Shown in pieces: positions 44,551-53,461 of a stretch of DNA of 64,000 bases. The stretch's first letter is position 1. Each line of letters begins with the position of its first letter. The translations under genes and the position numbers were made by a program. Source of the DNA: Flagellimonas sediminis (GTDB taxonomy: Bacteria > Bacteroidota > Bacteroidia > Flavobacteriales > Flavobacteriaceae); assembly GCF_010500845.1 (NCBI RefSeq), contig NZ_JAAAMI010000012.1, positions 34,172 through 98,171 of the forward strand, given 5' to 3'. Under the pieces are notes generated by a model that saw only the letters and a program-made list of their open reading frames with translations, searched no databases and had not been told where the DNA came from.

Positions 44551-44583
44551 TTTGGGAATATTTTAACTATACCCTTACATTTG
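44551..44583 (+). promoter_or_regulatory. Bacteroidota sigma-A promoter of the DUF5916 gene
   Basis: TTTG (44551-44554) - 21 nt - TACATTTG (44576-44583), both perfect. The ATG at 44606 is 22 nt further downstream. Confidence 0.8.
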
Positions 44584-44605
44584 GAAAACCAACTAAACTA
44601 AACAA

Positions 44606-46804
44606 ATGCCTAAGCTACTGATCATTATAGCTATTTTCCTATTTCCGATTGCCCTGGTATCCCAAACATCCAATAATACTTTTACTGTTAGGTATATTGA
44701 CCAGATCATCGAAGTCGACGGAATTCTGGATGAACCTGTATGGAACCAAGCAGAGAGTGCGGAAGACTTCCATCAGTACTTTCCCTCCGATACAACGTTG
44801 GCGGTACAACAGACCCACATAAAGATGCTCTACAACAATACCACATTGTACATAGGCATCAAGTTAATGACACAAGGAAACAATTATGTTGTTCCATCTT
44901 TGCAACGCGATTACCGTGCCGGTGGAAATGACAACATAAGTCTATTGTTCGACACTTTTAACGATGGCACCAATGCCTTTCTATTTGGCATGAATCCTTA
45001 TGGGGTTCGCAGGGAGGCCCTTATTTCAAATGGTGGTGCAGGCCCAAGTAATTTCACAACTTCTTGGGATGTTAAATGGAAAGGGGAAACCAAATTGTAC
45101 GATGGCTACTATATCTGTGAGATAGCAATTCCCCTAACCTCTTTTAAGTTTAAACAAGGGGAAACCAAATGGCGGTTCAACAGTTATCGGTTTGATATGC
45201 AGACCAACGAGACAAGTACTTGGACAAAAATCCCGCAGAACCAATTGATCTATAGCTTGGCCTTTATGGGGGACATGGTATTTGAAAAGCCCTTGGGCAA
45301 ATCCAGGACACCCATGGCACTCATTCCCTATGTTAATGGTATTGTGGGCAAGGATCATGAATATGATGAAAAACTGAACAAGCTCGATTTTGGTGGTGAT
45401 GCCAAGGTATCCATTGGGAACGGGATGAACCTGGATATTACGGTTAACCCCGATTTCTCGAACGTTGAAGTGGACAATTTAGTGACCAACCTTACCCGAT
45501 TTGAGGTTTCCCTTCCCGAAAAAAGGCAATTCTTTATTGACAACAGTGATCTTTTTGGGTCTTTTGGAAGTGAAGAGGATTCCAACCCCTTTTTCTCCAG
45601 AAGGATTGGGATTGCCCAGAATTTAGATGACGAAACCATTGAGAATGGAATATTGGGTGGTATTCGGTTAAGCGGGAAACTTACGGAAGATTGGCGTTTG
45701 GGCCTTTTGAACATACAAACCGAGAAAGATGAGGCGAACCATATCCCCAGTAACAACAACACCGTTTTTGCCTTACAGAAAAAAATGTTCTCTAGATCCA
45801 ACCTTAGTTTCATCTTTGTAAATCGCCAAACTTTTGATGATTACGATTTTCTGGACGAAATTGACCGATATAACAGGGTGCTGGGTATCGATTACAACTT
45901 GGCTTCCGCAAACAATACTTGGACCGGTAAGTTTTACTATCACAAATCTTTTGCCCATGCAATGGGCAATAGGGATGCCTCGGGCGGGGCCAATCTCCAA
46001 TACAACAGCCGATATCTGAATTTTGGGCTTCGGGGAAATTTCGTTGGAAATGATTTTAGATCGGATCTGGGCTATATTCCAAGGGAGGATATTGTGGTGG
46101 CAAAACCCCATGTCGAAATCAACTTTTGGCCCAGAAAGGGAAGTCTGAACACACATGGATTCCTATTTAGACCCTCCATGATTTGGCGGCCCACATTGGA
46201 TTATAAGAATACCGATTACTTTTTTTACACCGGATGGCAGGCCAAATTCAAAACCCAAGAAGAGATTGCCGTTAGGCTTTTTAACCGATATACATATTTG
46301 ACCGATGGGTTTGATCCCACTGGAAGCAAGGATGGGGTGGAACTACCTGCCGATATCGGATATTACTATACCAGTTACGAGGTCGAATTCCAAAGTGATC
46401 GTCGCAAAGTGGTCTCTTACTCTTTGGAGCCAGGCTATGGGGATTTTTATAATGGAACCCGATTTGTAATGGAAGGTGATTTGAGCCTCCGTCTTCAGCC
46501 TACCGTTTTTATTTCTTTGGGACTAAACTATAACAGCATCAAACTACCGGAACCCTATGAAAGTGAAGACCTTTGGTTGGTGAGCCCTAAAATAAACATC
46601 ACCTTCAACAAATCGGTATTTTGGTCTACCTTGGTCCAATACAGCAACCAATTGGACAATTTAGGTTTCAACTCAAGGCTTCAATGGCGGTTTGCCCCAC
46701 TTTCGGACCTATTTTTGGTGTATAACGACAACTATTTTGTAAATTCTTTTGTACCAAGGAACCGTTCCATCAACTTAAAACTGACGTATTGGTTGAACAT
46801 TTAG
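44606..46804 (+). CDS. DUF5916 outer-membrane protein with CBM9-like N-terminal domain
   Basis: 732-aa exported protein: signal peptide (LLIIIAIFLFPIALVSQ), a carbohydrate-binding family 9-like domain (residues about 25-215, VDGILDEPVWNQAE...YIGIKLM), then a DUF5916 barrel of alternating beta strands with aromatic ends, finishing LKLTYWLNI. Barrel-type C-terminus (final strand ending in a hydrophobic residue) suggests an outer-membrane protein. Its role is unknown; members often lie near hydrolases. Promoter is textbook, so it is probably expressed on its own. Confidence 0.88.
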   Translation: MPKLLIIIAIFLFPIALVSQTSNNTFTVRYIDQIIEVDGILDEPVWNQAESAEDFHQYFPSDTTLAVQQTHIKMLYNNTTLYIGIKLMTQGNNYVVPSLQRDYRAGGNDNISLLFDTFNDGTNAFLFGMNPYGVRREALISNGGAGPSNFTTSWDVKWKGETKLYDGYYICEIAIPLTSFKFKQGETKWRFNSYRFDMQTNETSTWTKIPQNQLIYSLAFMGDMVFEKPLGKSRTPMALIPYVNGIVGKDHEYDEKLNKLDFGGDAKVSIGNGMNLDITVNPDFSNVEVDNLVTNLTRFEVSLPEKRQFFIDNSDLFGSFGSEEDSNPFFSRRIGIAQNLDDETIENGILGGIRLSGKLTEDWRLGLLNIQTEKDEANHIPSNNNTVFALQKKMFSRSNLSFIFVNRQTFDDYDFLDEIDRYNRVLGIDYNLASANNTWTGKFYYHKSFAHAMGNRDASGGANLQYNSRYLNFGLRGNFVGNDFRSDLGYIPREDIVVAKPHVEINFWPRKGSLNTHGFLFRPSMIWRPTLDYKNTDYFFYTGWQAKFKTQEEIAVRLFNRYTYLTDGFDPTGSKDGVELPADIGYYYTSYEVEFQSDRRKVVSYSLEPGYGDFYNGTRFVMEGDLSLRLQPTVFISLGLNYNSIKLPEPYESEDLWLVSPKINITFNKSVFWSTLVQYSNQLDNLGFNSRLQWRFAPLSDLFLVYNDNYFVNSFVPRNRSINLKLTYWLNI

Positions 46805-46847
46805 GGAGCCTCATTTGAAAAAGCATTAGGTTGTTGGAATCCTTACT

Positions 46848-47831
46848 TTACTTAGTGGAAAAAAAATAATTGTATTTGGCCCGATAATCCACTGGTGAAA
46901 TACCTGTGATCCTGTTAAAAATTTCACGGAAGGCCTTAGCGTCATTATAACCAACGTCATACATCACTTCGTTTATATTGAGACGGGTGTTTTCAAATGA
47001 TTTTTTGGCCGCCTCCACCTTTATCCTTTGCAAGTATTCCAAGGGGGTAAAATCTGTGGCTTTCTTAAAGCGACGGTCAAAATTTCTTCGATCCATGTTC
47101 AGATTCTTGGCCAAGGTCTGTATGGAGATCTTTTCCCTAAAGTTTTCTTCCAAATACGACTGGGCTTCATGAATTACCTCATCATCATGCTTTTTATGCC
47201 CATTGAATATGGAAAACTCCGATTGCATGTTCCTAGCTACATCGATTTGGAACACTTTGGAACAATATATTGCCGTTTCCCTATCGTAAAATTTCTCAAC
47301 AAGATATATCACGAGGTTCAAAAAGGAATAGGCACCGCCATTGGTATAGATACCATTTTCATCCGTGATCAATTGATCGGCTTTCAAATGTACCTTTGGA
47401 AACTTTTTATTAAAATTCTCCGCAGCGGCCCAATGTGTTGAACAATGCTTTCCATCCAAAACCCCGCTGGCAGCCAATAAAAAGGCACCGGTACAGATAC
47501 TGGCAATCTCTGCACCCAATTTATATTGTTTACGTAGCCAAGAAATCAAATCCTCATTTCCAAAAACTGCTTCTTCGAAATTATGGTTCAATGAAGGAAT
47601 GATAATCAAATCCGTCTTGTGGATATCGGAAATATATTTTTGTGGATTGACCGTAAATAATCCATTGTAAAAATCAACCTGGGACCGAGTCCCGACCAAT
47701 TCTATTTGGAAGATTTTCTGTTTTCCAGACTGTTGATGATAAGTATTGGCCCGATCAAAAATCTTATAGGGGCCAACAATACTACTAAGGTTATTCTGAC
47801 CAACGGGTACCAAAATTGTCAAATGTTTCAT
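46848..47831 (-). CDS. GlxA-family transcriptional regulator (DJ-1/PfpI + AraC)
   Basis: 327 aa: a DJ-1/PfpI-like N-terminal domain, whose nucleophile-elbow-like segment is ASICTGAFLLAASGVLDGK with a Cys at the expected position, plus an AraC-type DNA-binding domain (KISIQTLAKNLNMDRRNFDRRFKKAT...LEYLQRIKVEAAKK, then LNINEVMYDVGYNDAKAFREIF). The Cys may be catalytic or a ligand sensor. It diverges from two SRPBCC paralogues, which it could regulate. Promoter is consensus (47845-47875). Confidence 0.92.
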   Translation of the reverse strand: MKHLTILVPVGQNNLSSIVGPYKIFDRANTYHQQSGKQKIFQIELVGTRSQVDFYNGLFTVNPQKYISDIHKTDLIIIPSLNHNFEEAVFGNEDLISWLRKQYKLGAEIASICTGAFLLAASGVLDGKHCSTHWAAAENFNKKFPKVHLKADQLITDENGIYTNGGAYSFLNLVIYLVEKFYDRETAIYCSKVFQIDVARNMQSEFSIFNGHKKHDDEVIHEAQSYLEENFREKISIQTLAKNLNMDRRNFDRRFKKATDFTPLEYLQRIKVEAAKKSFENTRLNINEVMYDVGYNDAKAFREIFNRITGISPVDYRAKYNYFFSTK

Positions 47832-47844
47832 AATTCAATTTTAG

Positions 47845-47875
47845 CAAAAGTATGGAGGGATAATGTCCATATCAA
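47845..47875 (-). promoter_or_regulatory. Bacteroidota sigma-A promoter of the GlxA-type regulator
   Basis: On the minus strand TTG (47873-47875) - 20 nt - TACTTTTG (47845-47852), a perfect -7 element, 13 nt upstream of the ATG. Confidence 0.75.
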
Positions 47876-47922
47876 CCTACTGAAATGTCTAATAACACCT
47901 CTTTTAAGGTCAATTTAGACAA

Positions 47923-47930
47923 TATCTTTG
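47923..47930 (+). promoter_or_regulatory. -7 element of the SRPBCC gene pair
   Basis: TATCTTTG on the plus strand, a perfect TAnnTTTG, 35 nt upstream of the first SRPBCC gene. Confidence 0.5.
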
Positions 47931-47965
47931 TTTTAACAATATTAATCTAGCACCAAAACATTTCA

Positions 47966-48436
47966 ATGAAAATGAAGACCTTAAGTACTACAACGAAGGA
48001 ATTTGGAACAACTTTGAGCTACTCCTATTCATTCAGAACAAAAAAGACTGCCCAGGAAATATTTAATTTATTATTGAACATTCCAGCTTGGTGGTCGGGG
48101 ATATTTGAGGAAACCATAGCCGGTCCAAGTAAGCAGGTTGGGGATGAATTTGAGTTTAAAGCGGGTGGAGGCGCCCATTATACCAAACAAAAATTGATAG
48201 AATTGGTACCGGATAAAAGGATTATTTGGGAAATCAGGGAATGCCATCTACAGTTTGTGACCAACCATAGCGAATGGGTGGGAACACATCTGCAATTTGA
48301 TATTGAAAGTTTTGTAGATGATACCAAAGTGACCTTTACCCACCTAGGATTGGTTCCTCAGTTTGAATGCTTTGAAGGATGCTCCGGGGCATGGACGCAA
48401 TATATGGAAGCCCTCGAGAACAACTTGAACACCTAA
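47966..48436 (+). CDS. SRPBCC/AHSA1-type protein, first of a tandem pair
   Basis: 156-aa cytoplasmic protein with helix-grip features: an opening strand (TLSYSYSFRTKKTAQEIFNL), the W-rich helix NIPAWWSGIFEE, then strands (LIELVPDKRIIWEI, EWVGTHLQFDIES) and the C-terminal helix after PQFECFEGCSGAWTQYMEALE. A Cys-x4-Cys element (ECFEGC) recurs in the next gene. Function and ligand unknown. No signal peptide. It diverges from the GlxA-type regulator and lies 9 nt before its paralogue. Confidence 0.8.
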   Translation: MKMKTLSTTTKEFGTTLSYSYSFRTKKTAQEIFNLLLNIPAWWSGIFEETIAGPSKQVGDEFEFKAGGGAHYTKQKLIELVPDKRIIWEIRECHLQFVTNHSEWVGTHLQFDIESFVDDTKVTFTHLGLVPQFECFEGCSGAWTQYMEALENNLNT

Positions 48437-48445
48437 AATAAGCTC

Positions 48446-49030
48446 ATGAAAACGCCGATCATACTCTTCTTCTTACTCTTTAGCTCCTTTATTGGAACGC
48501 CTCAACCGGAAATTAAACAACAAGAAAAGACTTCAAACATGGAAAATAAATACTTTACAACAACTATCCTTGTAAACCAGACTCCTTCGGAAGTGTATAA
48601 GGCCATAAACAATGTCCGCGGGTGGTGGTCCGAAGAAATTGAGGGCCCAACGGATGAACTGAACAAGGAATGGTTTTATCACTATAAGGATATCCATCTA
48701 TGCAAAATGAAGGTGGTTGCTCTTGAAGCCGACAAAAAAGTGGTTTGGGAAGTTGTGGAAAACAGTTTCAATTTTGTGAAAGACCAAGAAGAATGGGTGG
48801 GCAATCATCTCATTTTTGAAATTAAAAGTGAAGGTGACAAAACCAGATTGACCTTTACCCAAGAGGGTTTGACCCATTTTTATGAATGCTACAACGTGTG
48901 CCGCGAAGCATGGACCCATTACATCCAAAACAGTCTGTACAAATTGATCACTACAGGTAAGGGCGAGCCCAACCCGAAGGCAGGTGATGGTTACAACAAA
49001 GCACTTGCTGATAAATGGAAATTGAACTGA
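48446..49030 (+). CDS. SRPBCC/AHSA1-type protein, second of the pair, with possible signal peptide
   Basis: Paralogue of the preceding gene: shared elements are RGWWSEEIEG, EEWVGNHLIFEIKS, LTFTQEGLTHFYECYNVCREAWTHY. Unlike its neighbour it has a hydrophobic N-terminus (MKTPIILFFLLFSSFIG), suggesting export, though the SRPBCC fold usually is cytoplasmic. The alternative start at 48539 (MENKYFTTTILV) would give a cytoplasmic 163-aa protein aligning with the paralogue. I keep the longer form, with doubt, because the leader is a good signal peptide. Terminator 32 nt downstream. Confidence 0.75.
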   Translation: MKTPIILFFLLFSSFIGTPQPEIKQQEKTSNMENKYFTTTILVNQTPSEVYKAINNVRGWWSEEIEGPTDELNKEWFYHYKDIHLCKMKVVALEADKKVVWEVVENSFNFVKDQEEWVGNHLIFEIKSEGDKTRLTFTQEGLTHFYECYNVCREAWTHYIQNSLYKLITTGKGEPNPKAGDGYNKALADKWKLN

Positions 49031-49062
49031 GCACCAAAAAACAACCCACTATTTAAAAATAA

Positions 49063-49097
49063 AAACAGCCACAAGTTTTTGTGGCTGTTTCTTTTAC
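49063..49097 (+). terminator. Terminator after the SRPBCC pair
   Basis: An 11-bp stem (aaacagccaca / tgtggctgttt, 49063-49073 and 49080-49090), loop agtttt, followed by tctttt. Confidence 0.88.
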
Positions 49098-49161
49098 AGA
49101 AGCTTATTGCTTCCAAAGTCATTGTTCTAGGTGGATAACCATGATTTCGGTCAGCTCAGGA

Positions 49162-49341
<180 letters not shown>

Positions 49342-49498
49342 TTAGTGTTTATAACAATAAAGTTAGGGCATCCCTTTCCCTAACCTTAGCGCGATTCATG
49401 CAATTGTTGACTCAAAACCGATTTCGTCTTCTTTTTCAAATAATGGGGTATTTAGATGACGCTAATGTGTGTATCTTGGCATTACAAGCATAGTCTGC

Positions 49499-50149
49499 AT
49501 GAATTTTACGATCATTATAGCTATTCTGGCCATTTTAGGGTATATCATTCCCCGATTGGTAAAATTCGGGAAACCGACACCTTCAAAACCGAAAGGAGAA
49601 TGGCATTATAGAGTAAGGTTTGCCAAACTGAACAAGGAACTTTATGAAAATGCGGCTGAAGAGGAAAGAATGGAATTACTATATTATTTCGTACAAAAAA
49701 TCAGAAAAAGTGATGACTACGGAATAACTTCTTTACAGGAAATGCCGGAACCCCTCAAAACTTTTTACTTCATTGATTGTTTGGAAAAGGAAGTCAATAA
49801 TGGCGGATTTTTGCAATTTTTCACGAATTCAACAGGTCGATATACAAAAGGAACTATTGAAAGTTTAGACAAAATCGGAGCAAGTTTCAACAAAAGTTTG
49901 CTTTTAAGTGCAGTAAAGATCCTTGAAAAGCATAACGTTTCACCTGAAAGCCTAAGAAATCTTTTAGACAATCATGAATTACATGAAATTTTACCAATTG
50001 GTGAATTATTTCAGAATGAGGCCCTAGTGAATGATATGTATGAACTTGACAAGCAATTTTACAAATCGGAAGAATATCTTTGGAAATTGAGTTTGACTTA
50101 TTTTGATGAGAACAGTCATGATCTTTGGCCGAAATTAGAAGTACAATAA
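49499..50149 (+). CDS. DUF4375 (DMP19-like) domain protein with N-terminal membrane helix
   Basis: 216 aa. After an N-terminal membrane helix (MNFTIIIAILAILGYIIPRL) comes a soluble helical domain. The diagnostic motif is EVNNGGFLQFFTNSTGRY, matching DUF4375, the family of the DNA-mimic protein DMP19 of Neisseria. I do not expect DNA mimicry here, as the protein has a membrane anchor. More AT-rich than neighbours; possibly recently acquired (inference). Start set at 49499 to give a membrane helix; a longer frame begins at 49469. Function unknown. Confidence 0.8.
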   Translation: MNFTIIIAILAILGYIIPRLVKFGKPTPSKPKGEWHYRVRFAKLNKELYENAAEEERMELLYYFVQKIRKSDDYGITSLQEMPEPLKTFYFIDCLEKEVNNGGFLQFFTNSTGRYTKGTIESLDKIGASFNKSLLLSAVKILEKHNVSPESLRNLLDNHELHEILPIGELFQNEALVNDMYELDKQFYKSEEYLWKLSLTYFDENSHDLWPKLEVQ

Positions 50150-50287
50150 GGAAATTAAGCCATTGGGATGCTTATCCATTTCTCAGAGCACGATTCCCTA
50201 ATATTGAAGGGATTCAAAAATCTATAACATAATGAAAAAAAGTTTGTTGTGACATTTTATCAAAATGAGATCCTTAGGATCAAAAAC

Positions 50288-50653
50288 ATGTGTTATGCCA
50301 ATACCGCGCAGATCCAGAAAGTGGTTGCAACCCGGAATTATATTGAGAAACACTTCGACAAGCCATTGAATCTGGATAGCCTTTCCCATGCTGGGTTTAC
50401 CTCAAAATATCACCTATTGCGACTCTTCAAGCGCTATTATGGGCAAACCCCAATGCAATTTCTAATTGATAAAAGAATAGAGAAATCAAAATTTTACCTA
50501 AAAAAGGGAATAACGATTTCAGAGACGTGCTATCTGGTCGGGTTTGAAAGCCCAAGTTCGTTCAGTACACTTTTCAAAAAAAAGACGGGATACATGCCTA
50601 GCAACTTTCAAAAAAAGCAATTTTCACAAAGTCGGTCCATTGGAGATTTTTGA
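50288..50653 (+). CDS. AraC-family HTH-only transcriptional regulator
   Basis: 121-aa protein that is essentially a DNA-binding domain: two helix-turn-helix units in LNLDSLSHAGFTSKYHLLRLFKRYYGQTPMQFL and ISETCYLVGFESPSSFSTLFKKKTGYMPSNFQ. No sensor domain, so control is probably by expression level or partner. It is followed after 31 nt by a VOC-family gene, a frequent pairing. Start at ATG 50288 (MCYANTAQIQKV); a GTG at 50249 would give 134 aa. Confidence 0.85.
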   Translation: MCYANTAQIQKVVATRNYIEKHFDKPLNLDSLSHAGFTSKYHLLRLFKRYYGQTPMQFLIDKRIEKSKFYLKKGITISETCYLVGFESPSSFSTLFKKKTGYMPSNFQKKQFSQSRSIGDF

Positions 50654-50684
50654 TTTTTGACCATCCAATCCAAAAGTATAGCCA

Positions 50685-51080
50685 ATGAAAGTAAAAGTAT
50701 TGAGCATACCGGTCCAAGATCAAGCAAAAGCCCTTGCCTTCTATACCGAAATATTAGGTTTTGTAAAGAAAGTTGATGTGCCCTTAAGTGAAGACAGCAG
50801 GTGGCTAACGGTGGTAAGTAAGGAAGAGCAAGATGGCCCCGAAATTTTACTGGAACCATCACCCAAACATTTTGAACCTGCAAAGACCTATCAAAGATCC
50901 CTTTTTGAAGCAGGCATTCCGTACACACAGTTCAATGTTGAAAATATGCAACAGGAATACGACCGTCTTTCTGCGCTTGGCGTGGTCTTCAGCATAAAAC
51001 CTACTGAAATGGGTACCGTTAAAATTGCGGTTTTTGACGACACCTGTGGCAATAACATTCAAATCGTGGAGATGTTGTAA
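50685..51080 (+). CDS. VOC (glyoxalase/bleomycin-resistance) family protein
   Basis: 131-aa protein with the paired beta-alpha-beta-beta-beta modules of the vicinal oxygen chelate superfamily: VKVLSIPVQDQAKALAFYTEILG, later YTQFNVENMQQEYDRLSALG and VKIAVFDDTCGNNIQIVEML. The metal-binding Glu at the C-terminus (IVEML) is present; the first-strand His typical of glyoxalase I is Ser/Pro instead, so the exact activity is unclear. Linked to the AraC-type gene upstream. Confidence 0.88.
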   Translation: MKVKVLSIPVQDQAKALAFYTEILGFVKKVDVPLSEDSRWLTVVSKEEQDGPEILLEPSPKHFEPAKTYQRSLFEAGIPYTQFNVENMQQEYDRLSALGVVFSIKPTEMGTVKIAVFDDTCGNNIQIVEML

Positions 51081-51137
51081 GATTTGGGAGTTGACCTTTG
51101 AAAGGTCCTTGTAACTTTTTCTCCCCTTTGAATTTCC

Positions 51138-51145
51138 TATATTTG
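51138..51145 (+). promoter_or_regulatory. -7 element of the DUF819 gene
   Basis: TATATTTG on the plus strand, a perfect TAnnTTTG, 18 nt upstream of the ATG at 51164. Confidence 0.5.
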
Positions 51146-51163
51146 GGACCATAGCTTACAAAT

Positions 51164-52426
51164 ATGGACCAACTACCCTTTACCGATGACACTGTAATAT
51201 TCGGACTGCTTTGCCTCTGTTTGGGCTTTGTTTTTTATACTTCATCCATTAAGACCGGATTCTGGAGCAAGTTTTATAATGTGGTGCCCACAGTGCTCAT
51301 GTGCTACCTATTACCCGCCATTTTGGCCAGTGTGGGCATTGTGGACGAATCTTCCTCCATGACCTATTCGGTAGCCAGTCAATACTTGTTACCGGCAGCT
51401 TTGATCTTGATGACATTAAGCGTTGACCTAAAGGCCATTTTGAACCTGGGATCCAAGGCCCTTATCATGTTTTTAACAGGAACTGTTGGAATTATAATAG
51501 GCGGTCCTATTGCCATATTGATCGTTTCCATCTTTTCGCCAGAAACAGTTGGCGGTGTAGGCTTTGATGCGGTTTGGCGCGGTTTGGCCACTATTGCCGG
51601 AAGTTGGATCGGAGGTGGTGCCAACCAAACAGCTATGCTGGAGGTCTTCAAATTTAACCAAGACAATTATGGAGGTATGGTCCTCATTGATATTGTTGTA
51701 GCCAATCTTTGGCTGGCCGTTATCCTTTTTGGAGTGGGCAAAAGCCAAAAAATTGATAAATGGTTGAAGGCGGATACTTCGTCCATTGAGGAACTCAAAC
51801 AGAAAGTATCTACCTATACCGCAAAAATTGCCCGGGTTACCACCTTGCAGGATTTTATCATGATCCTTTTTTATGCATTTGTAGGGGTGGGCATCTCCCA
51901 TTTTTTAGGACATCACTTTGTGGTGTTTCTTCAGGATAATTTTGAAGTGATCCGTGATAAGGATAAAATTCTTTCCTCCCTTGGTTCCGAATTTTTATGG
52001 GTGGTACTTTTTGCCACAATGTTAGGCATCGGATTGTCTTTTACCAAAGCCAAAAACTACGAAGGGGCCGGGGCCAGTAAACTAGGTGGATTGTTCATCT
52101 ATATTTTGGTGGCCACCATAGGTATGAAAATGGATTTGGGCAAGGTTATGGAAAATCCAGGGCTCATTGCCATCGGGCTTATTTGGATCAGTATTCACGC
52201 CTTATTGATGATCCTGGTCGCCAAATTGATCAAAGCCCCCTACTTTTTCCTTGCCGTGGGAAGTCAGGCCAATGTGGGCGGGGCTGCATCCGCACCCGTT
52301 GTGGCAGCGGAATTCCATCCATCCCTTACCTCTGTGGGCATTCTTTTGGCCGTTTTTGGGTACGTGGTAGGCACCGCAGGCGCCTATTTATGCGCTTTGT
52401 TAATGGAAGTGGCCTCCAAAGTTTAA
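51164..52426 (+). CDS. DUF819-family membrane protein
   Basis: 420-aa integral membrane protein with about 11-12 helices. Family hallmarks are GSWIGGGANQTAMLEVF (a conserved loop) and GSQANVGGAASAPVVAAEFHPSL near the C-terminus. DUF819 proteins resemble carboxylate or glutamate-type transporters, but no substrate is established. A DUF4369 lipoprotein gene follows 41 nt later. Confidence 0.9.
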   Translation: MDQLPFTDDTVIFGLLCLCLGFVFYTSSIKTGFWSKFYNVVPTVLMCYLLPAILASVGIVDESSSMTYSVASQYLLPAALILMTLSVDLKAILNLGSKALIMFLTGTVGIIIGGPIAILIVSIFSPETVGGVGFDAVWRGLATIAGSWIGGGANQTAMLEVFKFNQDNYGGMVLIDIVVANLWLAVILFGVGKSQKIDKWLKADTSSIEELKQKVSTYTAKIARVTTLQDFIMILFYAFVGVGISHFLGHHFVVFLQDNFEVIRDKDKILSSLGSEFLWVVLFATMLGIGLSFTKAKNYEGAGASKLGGLFIYILVATIGMKMDLGKVMENPGLIAIGLIWISIHALLMILVAKLIKAPYFFLAVGSQANVGGAASAPVVAAEFHPSLTSVGILLAVFGYVVGTAGAYLCALLMEVASKV

Positions 52427-52470
52427 AAAGTTCAGAAGTTTATTGATATTTGCCCTGCAAAAATTTAATG

Positions 52471-53166
52471 ATGAAACGGATATTGTTCGTAATGCTTTTG
52501 GGATTGGTGGTTGTTTCTTGCGAGAAGAATACAGAGAACACCATGACCCTCACAGGAAACATTAAAGGTCTTAAAAAAGGGACCTTATACCTACAACAGT
52601 TAAAAGATTCCACCATTGTGGTGTTAGATTCTTTGGAAATCAAGGGAGATGGGAGCTTTACGTTTACCGAAGAAGTGGAAAACCCGGATATCTATTATCT
52701 ATACCTGAACAAAAAAGACAATAACGACATCAACGACCGAATTACCATTTTTGGTGAACCTGGATTGATTACCGTTAAAACGGCATGGAACACTTTTGAT
52801 ACCAAGGCGGAAGTCACCGGTTCCAAGTCACAGGAAAAAATGGAAGAATTCTACGAAATGACTTCCAAATTCAATATTAAGGAACTAATGTTGGTACAAC
52901 AAGCTACCTTACCCCAGTTTCAAAATGATTCCTTGGCCTTGGATTCACTTCAAAACCAAATTGATCAAAATACCATTAGGAAGTACAGGTACGCCCTTAA
53001 CTTTGGATTGAACAATGGCGATTCTTACGCCACTCCATATCTGATGCTGGCAGAGGCAAGCCAAGCCAATCCAAAATATTTGGATTCTATTTATAAAGGA
53101 CTTAGCCCAGAAGTGGCATCGTCAAAATATGGAAAAATGTTGAAGGAATTATTGGATAAGAACTAG
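52471..53166 (+). CDS. DUF4369 domain lipoprotein
   Basis: 231-aa lipoprotein: signal RILFVMLLGLVVVSC with the lipobox Cys, then a DUF4369 domain (TLTGNIKGLKKGTLYLQQLKD...FTFTEEVENPDIYYLYL), and a helical tail. DUF4369 domains usually precede a thioredoxin/AhpC domain; here that domain is missing, so this is a stand-alone version, and no CxxC is present. Start at 52471 (MKRILFVM); an ATG at 52468 adds one Met. Converges with the 90-aa gene by 4 nt. Confidence 0.82.
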   Translation: MKRILFVMLLGLVVVSCEKNTENTMTLTGNIKGLKKGTLYLQQLKDSTIVVLDSLEIKGDGSFTFTEEVENPDIYYLYLNKKDNNDINDRITIFGEPGLITVKTAWNTFDTKAEVTGSKSQEKMEEFYEMTSKFNIKELMLVQQATLPQFQNDSLALDSLQNQIDQNTIRKYRYALNFGLNNGDSYATPYLMLAEASQANPKYLDSIYKGLSPEVASSKYGKMLKELLDKN

Positions 53167-53435
53167 CCGGCCAAACTGTTCAATTGGTCTACCAGTTCGG
53201 TAGCTTTTTCTTCCAATTCGTTTCGGATGCTCCTGAAGTGGGCCTTGCGGTCTTCCACATCTTTTTTGTTGACCTTGTCCATCAATTCGTCAAAAATATC
53301 GATGGCCTTGTCTATGATCACGGTTCCTTCTTCGGATTCCTTATTTCCGTCACCGGCTTCCCATATGTAAACGGCCTCGATAATATCTCCGAGCACAAAA
53401 TTGATATCTTTCTTTAAATCGCGAATACTTGCCAT
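53163..53435 (-). CDS. Conserved hypothetical helical protein (90 aa)
   Basis: Short, charged, mostly helical protein (MASIRDLKKDINFVLGDIIE, then DELMDKVNKKDVEDRKAHFR and LEEKATELVDQLNSL) with coiled-coil tendency, no signal peptide, and no recognised domain. Conserved at this position after manA in related genomes as far as I recall; the role is unknown. 26 nt after manA, possibly in the idi-pterin synthase-manA operon. It ends 4 nt inside the DUF4369 gene. Confidence 0.8.
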   Translation of the reverse strand: MASIRDLKKDINFVLGDIIEAVYIWEAGDGNKESEEGTVIIDKAIDIFDELMDKVNKKDVEDRKAHFRSIRNELEEKATELVDQLNSLAG

Positions 53436-53461
53436 ATCAGTGTTTTTATTAAAGGTACTAA

